Below, piece after piece: positions 29,242-37,340 of a stretch of 64,000 nucleotides of DNA. The notes under the pieces were generated by a model. The model did no database searches. It was not told the DNA's origin and worked only from the letters and a program-made list of their open reading frames with translations. Position 1 is the first letter of the stretch, and every line of letters begins with the position of its first letter. The stretch covers positions 699,464 to 763,463 of the forward strand of contig NZ_WKLH01000001.1 in NCBI RefSeq assembly GCF_010882175.1, in the 5' to 3' direction. This DNA comes from Mangrovibacterium lignilyticum (GTDB taxonomy: Bacteria; Bacteroidota; Bacteroidia; Bacteroidales; Prolixibacteraceae). A program made the position numbers and the translations under genes.

Positions 29242-31563
29242 ATGGATTATTTGGATGGATTAAATGAAGCGCAGCGGAAAGCTGTTGAAAATACCGACGG
29301 ACCTTCGCTCGTAATTGCAGGAGCAGGTTCCGGAAAAACCCGCGTACTCACTTTCAGAATTGCTCACTTGCTGCAGCAAGGCGTGAAACCCGGCAGCATA
29401 TTGTCGCTGACATTTACCAACAAAGCTGCCCGCGAAATGAAGGAACGTATTGGAACAGTAGTTGGCCAATCGGCCGCACGTTCGCTTTGGATGGGAACTT
29501 TCCACTCCATCTTTGCCCGAATTCTCCGAACAGAAGCCGAAGCAATCGGATTCCCTTCCAACTTTACAATTTACGATTCTGCAGATTCCAAAAGCTTGCT
29601 TAAAACGATTATTAAAAGCATGCAACTGGATGACAAGACTTATAAAACCAATGTGGTTGCCAGTCGGATTTCAGCGGCGAAAAACAGCTTAATCACTCCT
29701 CCGGCCTACCAGCAAAATGGTCAGATCATGGAATACGACATGAGCATCCGCATGCCCCGAATTGCTGAAATCTATAAAGAGTATGAGAAACGGTGCAGAC
29801 TTGCGGGGGCCATGGATTTTGACGACCTCTTGCTAAAAACGAACATTCTGTTTCGGGACCATAAAGATGTTTTGGCGAAGTACCAGCAACGGTTCGACTA
29901 CATCATGGTTGATGAGTACCAGGATACCAACTTCGCACAATACCTGATCGTGAAAAATCTGGCTGCCACACATCACAACCTTTGTGTAGTTGGCGACGAT
30001 GCACAAAGTATTTATTCGTTTCGGGGCGCCCGAATTGAAAACATCCTGAATTTCCAGAAAGATTACCCCAAACATCAGATATTCAAACTCGAACAAAACT
30101 ACCGTTCAACCCAAACGATTGTTAATGCTGCAAACAGTATTATAGCCAAGAACAAACGGCAAATCCCAAAAAATGTCTTTTCGGAAAAGACTCATGGAAA
30201 CAAAATCAAGGTATTTTCAGCGTTAACAGATAACGAAGAAGGCTATTTGATTGCAAACGAAATCAGTGAGACACACATGCGTAACCATTACCTCTATCAG
30301 GATTACGCCATTTTATACCGGACCAACGCCCAATCGCGTATTTTTGAGGAAGCTTTGCGCAAACGCAACATTCCTTATAAAATTTACGGAGGCCTTTCGT
30401 TTTACCAACGCAAAGAAATTAAAGACTTGTTGTCCTATTTCCGCATTATCATCAATCCGCAGGACAACGAGGCCCTAAAACGAGTAATCAATTATCCCGT
30501 TCGTGGGATTGGCGCAACAACAATCACTAAGTTAGAACAAGCTGCCTTGTCGCAAGGCTGTTCAATTTTTGAAATTGTGAAAAAAAGCTCGCTGGAAAAT
30601 GCCGCCGGTTTAAACAAAGGAACATTAACCAAGCTCTCACAATTTACCGGAATAGTCGCTCAGTTTGAAGAAAAAGCAAAGTCAGCAGATGCCTATGAGC
30701 TCGCAGGATTCATTGCGACCCAAACCGGCATCATGAAAGACCTTTACCGCGACCAAACTCCGGAAGGACTCAGCCGCTTTGAAAACATTCAGGAATTATT
30801 GAACGGGATTCAGGAATTTACCATAAATGCCCGCGAAGAAGGCCAGCCAAACGCGCTCGAAAATTACATGGAAGATGTCGCCTTGCTGACTGATCAGGAT
30901 AGTGAAAAAGATGAAGACCGCGACAAAGTGACCATGATGACCGTTCACTCATCAAAAGGGTTGGAATTTAAAAACGTCTTCATTGTTGGTGTCGAGGAAA
31001 ACCTCTTCCCCTCTGCTCCTATGGGAGGTGGAAATCCAAGTATTGAGTCATTCGAAGAGGAGCGCCGCCTGTTCTATGTAGCCTTGACCCGTGCTGAGGA
31101 AAATGCCTACTTAAGTTTTGCCAAGCAGCGCTACCGTTGGGGAAAACTGGATTTTTGTAACCCAAGTCGCTTCATTACTGAAGTCGATCCGAAGTACCTC
31201 GACCTTCCCCAGGATAACTACGAACGTGAACCACAAGTAGCCGGAGGATATGCCGGATTTAGAAAACCACAACCGGAAGAGCCGCAAGCACCTATTGGAA
31301 GACAAACAGCTTCAAACCCGCAAGCGATGAATCAAAAACTTGTGCAACTTCGCCAGGCTAAAAAACAAAATCAAACCTTTGACGGGGACGACCCACGAGA
31401 TATCCAAAGCGGAATGACTGTTGAGCACCAACGTTTTGGACCAGGGAAAGTACAACAGATTGAAGGTGTCTTCCCAAATCTGAAAGCGACGGTTTTCTTT
31501 CAAAATGCAGGGCAAAAGCAGCTGCTTTTAAAATTTGCCAAGTTGCGTATTGTTCGCTCTTAG
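29242..31563 (+). CDS. UvrD/PcrA-type ATP-dependent DNA helicase
   Basis: 773 residues, superfamily 1A. Motifs in order: Q-motif LNEAQRKAV, Walker A GAGSGKT (about 27-33), motif Ia LTFTNKAAREMKER, motif II VDEYQDTN, motif III VGDDAQSIYSFRGA, motif IV EQNYRS, motif V MTVHSSKGLEF, motif VI YVALTRAEENAYLS. The C-terminal Tudor-like piece (VEHQRFGPGKV) that binds RNA polymerase in PcrA/UvrD is present. It unwinds 3'-to-5' in nucleotide-excision and mismatch repair and in removing stalled complexes. PcrA and UvrD cannot be separated from sequence alone. Confidence 0.95.
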   Translation: MDYLDGLNEAQRKAVENTDGPSLVIAGAGSGKTRVLTFRIAHLLQQGVKPGSILSLTFTNKAAREMKERIGTVVGQSAARSLWMGTFHSIFARILRTEAEAIGFPSNFTIYDSADSKSLLKTIIKSMQLDDKTYKTNVVASRISAAKNSLITPPAYQQNGQIMEYDMSIRMPRIAEIYKEYEKRCRLAGAMDFDDLLLKTNILFRDHKDVLAKYQQRFDYIMVDEYQDTNFAQYLIVKNLAATHHNLCVVGDDAQSIYSFRGARIENILNFQKDYPKHQIFKLEQNYRSTQTIVNAANSIIAKNKRQIPKNVFSEKTHGNKIKVFSALTDNEEGYLIANEISETHMRNHYLYQDYAILYRTNAQSRIFEEALRKRNIPYKIYGGLSFYQRKEIKDLLSYFRIIINPQDNEALKRVINYPVRGIGATTITKLEQAALSQGCSIFEIVKKSSLENAAGLNKGTLTKLSQFTGIVAQFEEKAKSADAYELAGFIATQTGIMKDLYRDQTPEGLSRFENIQELLNGIQEFTINAREEGQPNALENYMEDVALLTDQDSEKDEDRDKVTMMTVHSSKGLEFKNVFIVGVEENLFPSAPMGGGNPSIESFEEERRLFYVALTRAEENAYLSFAKQRYRWGKLDFCNPSRFITEVDPKYLDLPQDNYEREPQVAGGYAGFRKPQPEEPQAPIGRQTASNPQAMNQKLVQLRQAKKQNQTFDGDDPRDIQSGMTVEHQRFGPGKVQQIEGVFPNLKATVFFQNAGQKQLLLKFAKLRIVRS

Positions 31564-31609
31564 AAAATTAGTGAGCCTATTGTCGCCCATAAGTTTTTAA
31601 TTTAAAAGA

Positions 31610-31640
31610 TTTGGCAGAACAATTATTTCGATTAGATTTG
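31610..31640 (+). promoter_or_regulatory. Promoter of the DUF4290-murA operon
   Basis: TTTG (31610-31613), then 19 bases, then TAGATTTG (31633-31640), an exact fit to the Bacteroidota promoter. Transcription would start near 31647, leaving an untranslated leader of about 90 bases before the DUF4290 gene. Confidence 0.7.
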
Positions 31641-31735
31641 CATATAAGAATCACCTTCACAACTGATTATCAAGAATATTACCCAATTAGCTCTAGCTTA
31701 AGTTGATTTCAGTTTTATTTAAGAACACTTTTTAC

Positions 31736-32347
31736 ATGGATTACAATTCAAATCGTAAGAAAATGCCCTTACCGGAGTATGGGCGCAATCTTCAAAATAT
31801 GGTCGATCATATTATGACCATCGAAGATTGGGATGAAAGAAACCGAGCGGCTCGTACCGTGATCGATATTATGGGCAATATGTACCCTTACCTTCGCGAC
31901 ATAAACGACTTCAAACATAAACTTTGGGATCACCTGGCCATCATGGCCGATTTCCAATTAGAAATTGATTACCCTTACGATCCGCCACGTCGTGAAACCT
32001 TTAACGAACCGCCCCAACGCATTCCTTACAGTACAGGAAGAATTAAGCTGCGTCATTACGGTAAAATTCTGCAATCGTTGGTCGATAAAGCAAGTCATTA
32101 CGAATCGGGCGAAGAAAAGGAATTTCTAATCAAGCTACTGGCAAATCACATGAAGAAAAGCTATTTGGCTTGGAACAAAGATGCGGTAGATGATGAAAAA
32201 ATTTATGACGATCTTGAGATTCTTTCCAAAGGAGATATCAAGCGTTCTGATCTTGGTTTGACTGAAACTAAAGAAATTCTTTTCCGCAACCGGAAGAAGA
32301 CGACCAATCAGAATCCTCGCAGCAACCAAAAGAAACATCGTAAATAA
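31736..32347 (+). CDS. DUF4290-family protein
   Basis: 203 residues from the ATG at 31736 (MDYNSNRKKMPLPEYGRNLQNMV); an ATG 33 bases earlier adds residues that do not look like family sequence. The family is recognised by the EYGRNLQNMVDH start, the AARTVIDIMGNMYP helix and the RHYGKILQSLVDKA segment. The protein is soluble and mainly helical, with a basic tail (RNRKKTTNQNPRSNQKKHRK). Its function is unknown. It is found next to murA in many Bacteroidota (recalled), and here murA starts 25 bases downstream, which points to a role linked to the cell envelope or cell cycle (inference). Confidence 0.85.
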   Translation: MDYNSNRKKMPLPEYGRNLQNMVDHIMTIEDWDERNRAARTVIDIMGNMYPYLRDINDFKHKLWDHLAIMADFQLEIDYPYDPPRRETFNEPPQRIPYSTGRIKLRHYGKILQSLVDKASHYESGEEKEFLIKLLANHMKKSYLAWNKDAVDDEKIYDDLEILSKGDIKRSDLGLTETKEILFRNRKKTTNQNPRSNQKKHRK

Positions 32348-32372
32348 ACACGATTAATTTACTACTCCGGAG

Positions 32373-33683
32373 ATGGCAACATTTCAAATTGAAGGGGGCA
32401 AAAAATTAAAAGGGACACTTGAACCGCAGGGCGCCAAAAATGAAGCCTTGCAGGTTATTTGTGCGACCTTACTCAGCCCCGAAAAAATTACAATAAGCAA
32501 TATTCCCGAAATCAGGGACGTGTTAAAACTCATCGAATTACTTGCAGAGTTAGGTGTAAAAACAGAGCGGCAAGCGAAAGGCGTTTACACCTTCCAAGCC
32601 GATGATATAGATTTGGCCTACCTCCAATCGGAGCGTTTTGCAAAGCAAGCAATCAGCTTACGTGGCTCAATCATGATTGTCGGCCCGTTGCTGGCTCGTT
32701 ATGGCGAAGCCTATATTCCCCAACCAGGAGGCGATAAAATCGGCCGGCGACGATTGGACACCCACTTTGTCGGTCTGCAAAAATTAGGTGCTGAATTTAA
32801 ATACGATGCCGACAAACACTTTTTCAGTGTAAAATCGCCCAAATTAACCGGGCAGTACATGCTGTTGGACGAAGCTTCAGTAACAGGTACAGCCAATATT
32901 CTGATGGCTGCCGTCTTGGCCGAAGGAAAAACGACGATTTACAATGCAGCTTGCGAGCCATATCTTCAGCAACTTTCCCGAATGCTGGTTAGCATGGGCG
33001 CAATGATTACCGGAATCGGCTCTAACCTGCTACAAATAGAAGGTGTGACCAGCCTCAGGGGATGTGAGCATCGCATTCTTCCCGACATGATCGAAGTCGG
33101 TAGTTTCATCGGCTTAGCTGCCATGACTGGTTCCGAGATCACCATTCCGAACGCCGGAGTCGAACATTTGGGCATCATTCCCGATTCATTCAAACGCCTG
33201 GGAATAAAACTTGAAATTCAAGGTGACAACATTTACATTCCTGCACAGGAAGAATACGAAATAGAAACGTTTATTGACGGTTCAATTATGACCATTGCCG
33301 ATGCCCCCTGGCCGGGATTGACCCCCGACTTATTGAGTATTTTTCTGGTGGTTGCTACCCAAGCAAAAGGAAGCGTCCTGATCCATCAAAAAATGTTCGA
33401 AAGCCGCTTGTTTTTTGTCGATAAACTGATTGACATGGGAGCACAGATTATTTTGTGCGATCCACACCGGGCAACGGTTATCGGCTTAAACAAAAAAGTT
33501 CAGCTACGAGGTACCACCATGACCTCTCCCGACATCCGTGCCGGGGTCTCGTTACTTATAGCTGCTTTATCGGCCCAAGGTGAAAGTAAAATTTCAAATA
33601 TTGAACAAATTGACCGTGGATATGAGCAGATCGATATGCGTTTAAACGCTATTGGTGCATCTATTTTGCGAAATGAGTCGTAA
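32373..33683 (+). CDS. murA: UDP-GlcNAc enolpyruvyl transferase MurA, Asp variant
   Basis: 436 residues with the two inverse alpha/beta domains of EPSP-synthase-like enzymes. It performs the first committed step of peptidoglycan synthesis: enolpyruvyl transfer from PEP to UDP-N-acetylglucosamine. K22-N23 of the active site are present (PQGAKNEAL). The catalytic loop reads PGGDKIGRRRLD, with D121 where most MurA enzymes have Cys. The same Cys-to-Asp form in mycobacteria and chlamydiae is not alkylated by fosfomycin. It lies 25 bases after the DUF4290 gene in one operon. Confidence 0.96.
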   Translation: MATFQIEGGKKLKGTLEPQGAKNEALQVICATLLSPEKITISNIPEIRDVLKLIELLAELGVKTERQAKGVYTFQADDIDLAYLQSERFAKQAISLRGSIMIVGPLLARYGEAYIPQPGGDKIGRRRLDTHFVGLQKLGAEFKYDADKHFFSVKSPKLTGQYMLLDEASVTGTANILMAAVLAEGKTTIYNAACEPYLQQLSRMLVSMGAMITGIGSNLLQIEGVTSLRGCEHRILPDMIEVGSFIGLAAMTGSEITIPNAGVEHLGIIPDSFKRLGIKLEIQGDNIYIPAQEEYEIETFIDGSIMTIADAPWPGLTPDLLSIFLVVATQAKGSVLIHQKMFESRLFFVDKLIDMGAQIILCDPHRATVIGLNKKVQLRGTTMTSPDIRAGVSLLIAALSAQGESKISNIEQIDRGYEQIDMRLNAIGASILRNES

Positions 33684-33716
33684 TGGGAACTTTGTTAATA
33701 GTTCTAAACAAGCATG

Positions 33717-33746
33717 TTTGATTAAATCCTTTTGGTGTTATATTTG
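33717..33746 (+). promoter_or_regulatory. Promoter of the first TlpA-like gene
   Basis: TTTG (33717-33720), 18 bases, then TATATTTG (33739-33746): an exact match to the Bacteroidota consensus. The predicted start is near 33752, about 49 bases before the ATG. It shows that the TlpA gene is separately transcribed from murA. Confidence 0.75.
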
Positions 33747-33800
33747 TTGAAGAAGCTAATAAGAATTTATAATAAGAACATAATTAGAAGCAACGAAGTT

Positions 33801-34325
33801 ATGAAGCAGAAAATGATAATCGCAGTTCTTTTCGCAGTTGGATTTATGGCTCCGAAACTGTCAGATGCACAAGCGAAAATTGGTACAAACATCGGTGATA
33901 AAGCTCCCGAAATAGCTGAAAAAACAGTCGATGGAAAAGAACTCAAATTGTCATCACTAAAAGGACAAATGGTTCTAATTGACTTTTGGGCATCATGGTG
34001 CGGACCTTGTCGCCGGGAAAACCCAACAGTAATAACCGCATACAAAAATTACAAAGACGAGAAGTTTAAAAACGGCAAAGGATTTACTGTTTACAGCGTA
34101 TCGCTCGATAAATCGAAGGAAGCTTGGGAAAAAGCCATTACCGATGACTACCTGGTTTGGAATAACCATGTCAGCGATTTGAATGGTTGGGCCTCAAAAT
34201 ATGCGACCGTTTATGGTGTACGAAGCATACCGGCCAACTTCCTTATTGATGGGGACGGAGTGATTGTTGCCAAGAACCTCCGGGGGCCGGCTCTCGAATC
34301 GGCACTAAAAGGCTTCGTAAAATAA
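33801..34325 (+). CDS. TlpA-like periplasmic thioredoxin, copy 1
   Basis: 174 residues from the ATG at 33801, which gives a proper signal peptide (MKQKMIIAVLFAVGFMAPKL, cleavage near DAQA). A longer reading from 33732 would hide it behind 23 charged residues. The AhpC/TSA-Redoxin fold has the active site WASWCGPCRREN (C67 and C70), the cis-Pro in RSIPANFLID and the TlpA-type insertion. It probably reduces disulfides in periplasmic proteins. It is a tandem duplicate of the gene at 34514. The last 34 residues and the downstream terminator are nearly identical between copies. Confidence 0.9.
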   Translation: MKQKMIIAVLFAVGFMAPKLSDAQAKIGTNIGDKAPEIAEKTVDGKELKLSSLKGQMVLIDFWASWCGPCRRENPTVITAYKNYKDEKFKNGKGFTVYSVSLDKSKEAWEKAITDDYLVWNNHVSDLNGWASKYATVYGVRSIPANFLIDGDGVIVAKNLRGPALESALKGFVK

Positions 34326-34349
34326 TTGCTAAAAACGCAATAAATCAGC

Positions 34350-34380
34350 AAGGTGGTACATCGTACTGCCTTTCTTTTTT
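34350..34380 (+). terminator. Terminator after TlpA copy 1
   Basis: Stem AAGGTGGTAC / GTACTGCCTT (two G.T pairs), loop ATC, then TCTTTTTTTT. It is nearly identical to the one after copy 2, showing that the duplicated unit included the terminator. Confidence 0.85.
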
Positions 34381-34513
34381 TTCAAATTCAAGGATCGATA
34401 CTTATCGTAGAAGAAAACTTTCACTGACGATCAACTCTAGGAAGAACTAAAGTTCGCTTCAAAGTTGAATTCGAATGAGCAAAAACAATACATGAACACA
34501 GCAGTATATCGTT

Positions 34514-35041
34514 ATGAAGAAAAAAATAATCCTTTCCGCGGTTGGCTTAGCTATCGTCACTTTTTTAGGAGCAGCAATATGGTACTTAAACCGTGTACAC
34601 CTAAACATAGGAGACAAAGCACCGGAAATTACGGAACAGACAATTGATGGAAAAGATATAAAATTATCATCATTAAAAGGTAAAATGGTTCTGGTCGATT
34701 TTTGGGCGTCGTGGTGTGGCCCCTGCCGCCGCGAGAACCCGACCGTTGTTGCTGCCTACAACACCTTCAAAAATCAAAAATTCAAGAACGCCAGTGGTTT
34801 TACCGTTTACAGCGTTTCACTTGATAATTCGAAGGAGCGCTGGGCCAAAGCAATCAATCAAGACTCTCTTATTTGGGAAAACCATGTGAGCGAACTAAAC
34901 GGTTTTGATTCAAAATCTGCCGGGACATTCGGCGTAAGATCTATACCAGCCAACTTCCTCATTGATGGCGACGGAGTCATTGTTGCTAAGAACCTCCGGG
35001 GGCCAGCTCTCGAATCGGCACTAAAGCGCTTCGTAAAATAA
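34514..35041 (+). CDS. TlpA-like membrane-anchored thioredoxin, copy 2
   Basis: 175 residues. The N-terminus (KKKIILSAVGLAIVTFLGAAIWYL) looks like an uncleaved membrane anchor, unlike the cleavable signal of copy 1, so the domain would face the periplasm tethered to the inner membrane. The active site is WASWCGPCRREN (C68, C71), followed by RSIPANFLID. It is about two-thirds identical to copy 1 overall and almost identical over the last 34 residues. It lies 189 bases after copy 1; no promoter of its own was recognised. Confidence 0.9.
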   Translation: MKKKIILSAVGLAIVTFLGAAIWYLNRVHLNIGDKAPEITEQTIDGKDIKLSSLKGKMVLVDFWASWCGPCRRENPTVVAAYNTFKNQKFKNASGFTVYSVSLDNSKERWAKAINQDSLIWENHVSELNGFDSKSAGTFGVRSIPANFLIDGDGVIVAKNLRGPALESALKRFVK

Positions 35042-35065
35042 TTGCTAAAAACTCAATAAATCAGC

Positions 35066-35097
35066 AAGGTGGTACTTCGTACTGCCTTTCTTTTTTT
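35066..35097 (+). terminator. Terminator after TlpA copy 2
   Basis: Stem AAGGTGGTAC / GTACTGCCTT with loop TTC, followed by TCTTTTTTT. It is the duplicate of the element at 34350. Confidence 0.85.
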
Positions 35098-35149
35098 AAT
35101 TTTGTCAGCTTTCAAGCAAAAATTAATGTCAAATTGTCCCAAAAACTAA

Positions 35150-35166
35150 CTGGCAGCATTTTTGTG
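35150..35166 (+). promoter_or_regulatory. Possible sigma-54-like -24/-12 element before grpE
   Basis: CTGGCAGCATTTTTGTG has GG at 35152-35153 and GT at 35164-35165, ten bases apart, as in the TGGCAC-N5-TTGC sigma-54 core except GT for GC. The predicted start is near 35177, 25 bases before grpE. TGTCAAATTGTC (35127-35138) and TTTGTCAG copies (35101-35108, 35168-35175) lie around it. Candidate only. Confidence 0.35.
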
Positions 35167-35201
35167 ATTTGTCAGTCTGTTAAATAAAAATTGAATCCAA
35201 T

Positions 35202-35786
35202 ATGGCAGAAGAAAAAGTTGTAAATGAGCAAGAGAACGGTGCAGAAGAAGTAACTAAAGAACAAAAAGAAGCACCAGAGAAAACTGCTAAACACGAAGAT
35301 AAGCACGACAAAAAGTCAAAGAAAGATAAAGAGAAAACCCAAATCGAGAAATTAGAGAATGAAATAGCCGAAATGAAAGATAAGCACGTTCGCTTACAGG
35401 CTGAATTCGACAATTTCAGAAAACGGACGCTAAAAGAAAAAATGGAATTGATGAAATCAGGTGGCGAATCAGTACTGATGAATATTATTCCGGTTGTTGA
35501 TGATTTTGAACGAGCCTTGGCTGCCGTCAGCGATGTAGATGAGGAAAATCCACTAAAACAAGGAGTCACCTTGATCTACACTAAATTTCAGGAATTCCTG
35601 AAACAGAATGGTATCAAAGAAATTGAGGCGAAAGAAAAAGACTTTGACACTGATCTTCACGAAGCCATCACCAAAATTCCGGCTCCGACTGATGAATTAA
35701 AAGGCAAAGTCGTTGATGTGGTCCAAAAAGGATACCTGTTACACGAAAAAGTTATTCGTTTTGCGAAAGTTGTAATTGGCGAATAA
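35202..35786 (+). CDS. grpE: Nucleotide exchange factor GrpE
   Basis: 194 residues. A charged, low-complexity N-terminus (Glu/Lys-rich, about 1-60) leads into the long dimerisation helix (KDKHVRLQAEFDNFRKRTLKEKMEL) and a C-terminal beta domain (FDTDLHEAITKIPAPTDELKGKVVDVVQKGY). It releases ADP from DnaK in the chaperone cycle. dnaJ starts 21 bases downstream in the same operon; dnaK is not in the window. The acidic N-terminus is long but normal for Bacteroidota. Confidence 0.95.
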   Translation: MAEEKVVNEQENGAEEVTKEQKEAPEKTAKHEDKHDKKSKKDKEKTQIEKLENEIAEMKDKHVRLQAEFDNFRKRTLKEKMELMKSGGESVLMNIIPVVDDFERALAAVSDVDEENPLKQGVTLIYTKFQEFLKQNGIKEIEAKEKDFDTDLHEAITKIPAPTDELKGKVVDVVQKGYLLHEKVIRFAKVVIGE

Positions 35787-35807
35787 CTCAGAAAAACCCT
35801 GAAAAGC

Positions 35808-36980
35808 ATGACAAAAAGAGACTATTATGAAGTTTTAGGCGTTAGCAAAGGTGCTTCCGCGGAAGAAATAAAGAAAGCTTACCGCAAAAAAGCCATTCAA
35901 TATCACCCGGATAAAAACCCGGGAAACAGCGAGGCTGAAGAGAATTTCAAAGAAGCTGCCGAGGCTTACGAGGTATTAAGTAACCCGCAAAAGAAACAAC
36001 GTTACGACCAGTTTGGTCATGCAGGAATGGGTGGTGCCGCCGGTGGTGGAGGTTTCGGTGGTCACGACATGTCGATGGATGATATTTTCTCCATGTTCGG
36101 CGACATCTTTGGTGGCGGATTCGGCGGAGGCGGTGGCTTCAGCGGATTTGGCGGATTTGGCGGCGGAGGTCGTAGCCAAGGAAAACGTGTTCACCGCGGT
36201 TCCGATTTACGCGTAAAAGTAACACTCAGCCTGAAGGACATTGCTGAAGGGGTTGAAAAAAGACTCAAGCTAAAAAAATATATTGCCTGCGATACCTGCA
36301 ACGGTTCAGGCGCACAAGGTGGTTCAGATTATACAAGTTGTTCAACTTGCCATGGTAGCGGTCATGTAACACGCGTTACGAATACCTTACTGGGGCAAAT
36401 GCAAACGACTTCTGCCTGTCCCACTTGTAACGGCGAAGGACAAATTATAAAGAACAAGTGTACCAGCTGTCATGGCGAAGGTGTTGTTCGCGGCGAAGAA
36501 GTTGTCAGCTTCAAAATACCTGCGGGTGTCGCTGAAGGCATGCAATTAAACGTATCTGGGAAAGGAAATGCCGGACGCCATAACGGCGTAAATGGCGACT
36601 TGCAGGTGATTATCATGGAAGAGCAACATCCTGATTTAATCCGCGACGGTAACAACCTGATTTACAACCTATTTTTAAGCATGCCTGATTTCATCTTGGG
36701 AACAACTTCAGAAATTCCAACGATTGAGAATAAGGTGAAAGTGAAGATTGAAGCTGGCACCCAGCCTGAGAAAATCTTACGCTTACGCGGAAAAGGATTG
36801 CCGGAAGTAAACGGATATGGGAAAGGTGATCTTCTGGTTCGCATCCATGCCTGGACTCCGAAAAAGATCAGTCCGGAAGAAAAGAAAATGCTTGAGAAAC
36901 TGCAACAGTCCGCCAACTTTCAGGGAACACCTGGTGCAGGTGACAAAAATTTCTTCGAAAAAATGAGAGATATTTTTTAA
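35808..36980 (+). CDS. dnaJ: Chaperone protein DnaJ
   Basis: 390 residues. The J domain (1-70) has the HPD motif (YHPDKNPG); a Gly/Phe-rich linker (about 75-125, very glycine-rich) follows, then the zinc domain with four CxxCxGxG repeats ([32 protein letters not shown]) and the C-terminal substrate-binding and dimerisation domains. It delivers unfolded proteins to DnaK and stimulates its ATPase. It lies 21 bases after grpE and is followed by a terminator. Confidence 0.97.
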   Translation: MTKRDYYEVLGVSKGASAEEIKKAYRKKAIQYHPDKNPGNSEAEENFKEAAEAYEVLSNPQKKQRYDQFGHAGMGGAAGGGGFGGHDMSMDDIFSMFGDIFGGGFGGGGGFSGFGGFGGGGRSQGKRVHRGSDLRVKVTLSLKDIAEGVEKRLKLKKYIACDTCNGSGAQGGSDYTSCSTCHGSGHVTRVTNTLLGQMQTTSACPTCNGEGQIIKNKCTSCHGEGVVRGEEVVSFKIPAGVAEGMQLNVSGKGNAGRHNGVNGDLQVIIMEEQHPDLIRDGNNLIYNLFLSMPDFILGTTSEIPTIENKVKVKIEAGTQPEKILRLRGKGLPEVNGYGKGDLLVRIHAWTPKKISPEEKKMLEKLQQSANFQGTPGAGDKNFFEKMRDIF

Positions 36981-37006
36981 TAAAATAGGCTCCGATAAAA
37001 ATATAA

Positions 37007-37036
37007 AACCTCCCATTGTGGAGGTTATTTTATTTA
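37007..37036 (+). terminator. Terminator after dnaJ
   Basis: AACCTCC / GGAGGTT stem (7 bp) with loop CATTGT, followed by ATTTTATTT. It ends the grpE-dnaJ unit. Confidence 0.75.
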
Positions 37037-37144
37037 AATGCACCCGCCTTTCATAAGCACTTTCAACTCTCGAACAAAAGCAAACAGCCTTTCACAAAAA
37101 AACTAACAAAAATCATTTCTTAATTTTAAATTAACAGCAAATCG

Positions 37145-37176
37145 CTTGTTTGAATTTCATTTTATAACTATCATTG
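37145..37176 (+). promoter_or_regulatory. Likely promoter of the his operon
   Basis: TATCATTG at 37169-37176 differs from TAnnTTTG at one base. Upstream are CTTG (37145-37148, 20-base spacer) and TTTG (37149-37152, 16-base spacer). The start would be near 37182, about 14 bases before the leader peptide ATG. The fit is moderate, but the position just before the leader peptide is right. Confidence 0.45.
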
Positions 37177-37195
37177 CAACATCAAAATAAAAGAA

Positions 37196-37258
37196 ATGAA
37201 TTTCAATCTCGGACACCACGGCCATCATCATAGTATCCTAACACAAGGTAGGCCGTAA
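37196..37258 (+). CDS. hisL: his operon leader peptide
   Basis: A 20-codon reading frame with residues 7-12 reading HHGHHH, so five of six consecutive codons are His. It is preceded by AAAAGAA and ends at TAA, 83 bases before hisG. The name hisL is used by analogy with enteric bacteria; the sequences are not homologous. When charged His-tRNA is scarce the ribosome should stall in the His run, freeing the downstream antiterminator. The last codons (GGT AGG CCG) themselves form the switching RNA strand. Confidence 0.88.
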   Translation: MNFNLGHHGHHHSILTQGRP

Positions 37259-37324
37259 TTCTTTTGTCCGTATTGAAGCAAAATATTAACTCGAAGAAGG
37301 CTTACCGTAAGGTAGGCCTTTTTT
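37218..37324 (+). promoter_or_regulatory. his operon transcription attenuator
   Basis: Four RNA strands can be drawn. Strand 1 ACGGCC (37218-37223, in the His codons) pairs with strand 2 GGCCGT (37251-37256). Strand 2 GGTAGGCC (37247-37254) can instead pair with strand 3 GGCTTACC (37299-37306) as antiterminator, 8 bp with one G.T. Strand 3 AAGGCTTACC (37297-37306) pairs with strand 4 GGTAGGCCTT (37311-37320) as terminator, 10 bp, loop GTAA, followed by TTTTATTTT. The terminator arm and strand 2 share the same AAGGTAGGCC sequence, which makes the structures mutually exclusive. Confidence 0.87.
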
Positions 37325-37340
37325 ATTTTAAAAACCGATC

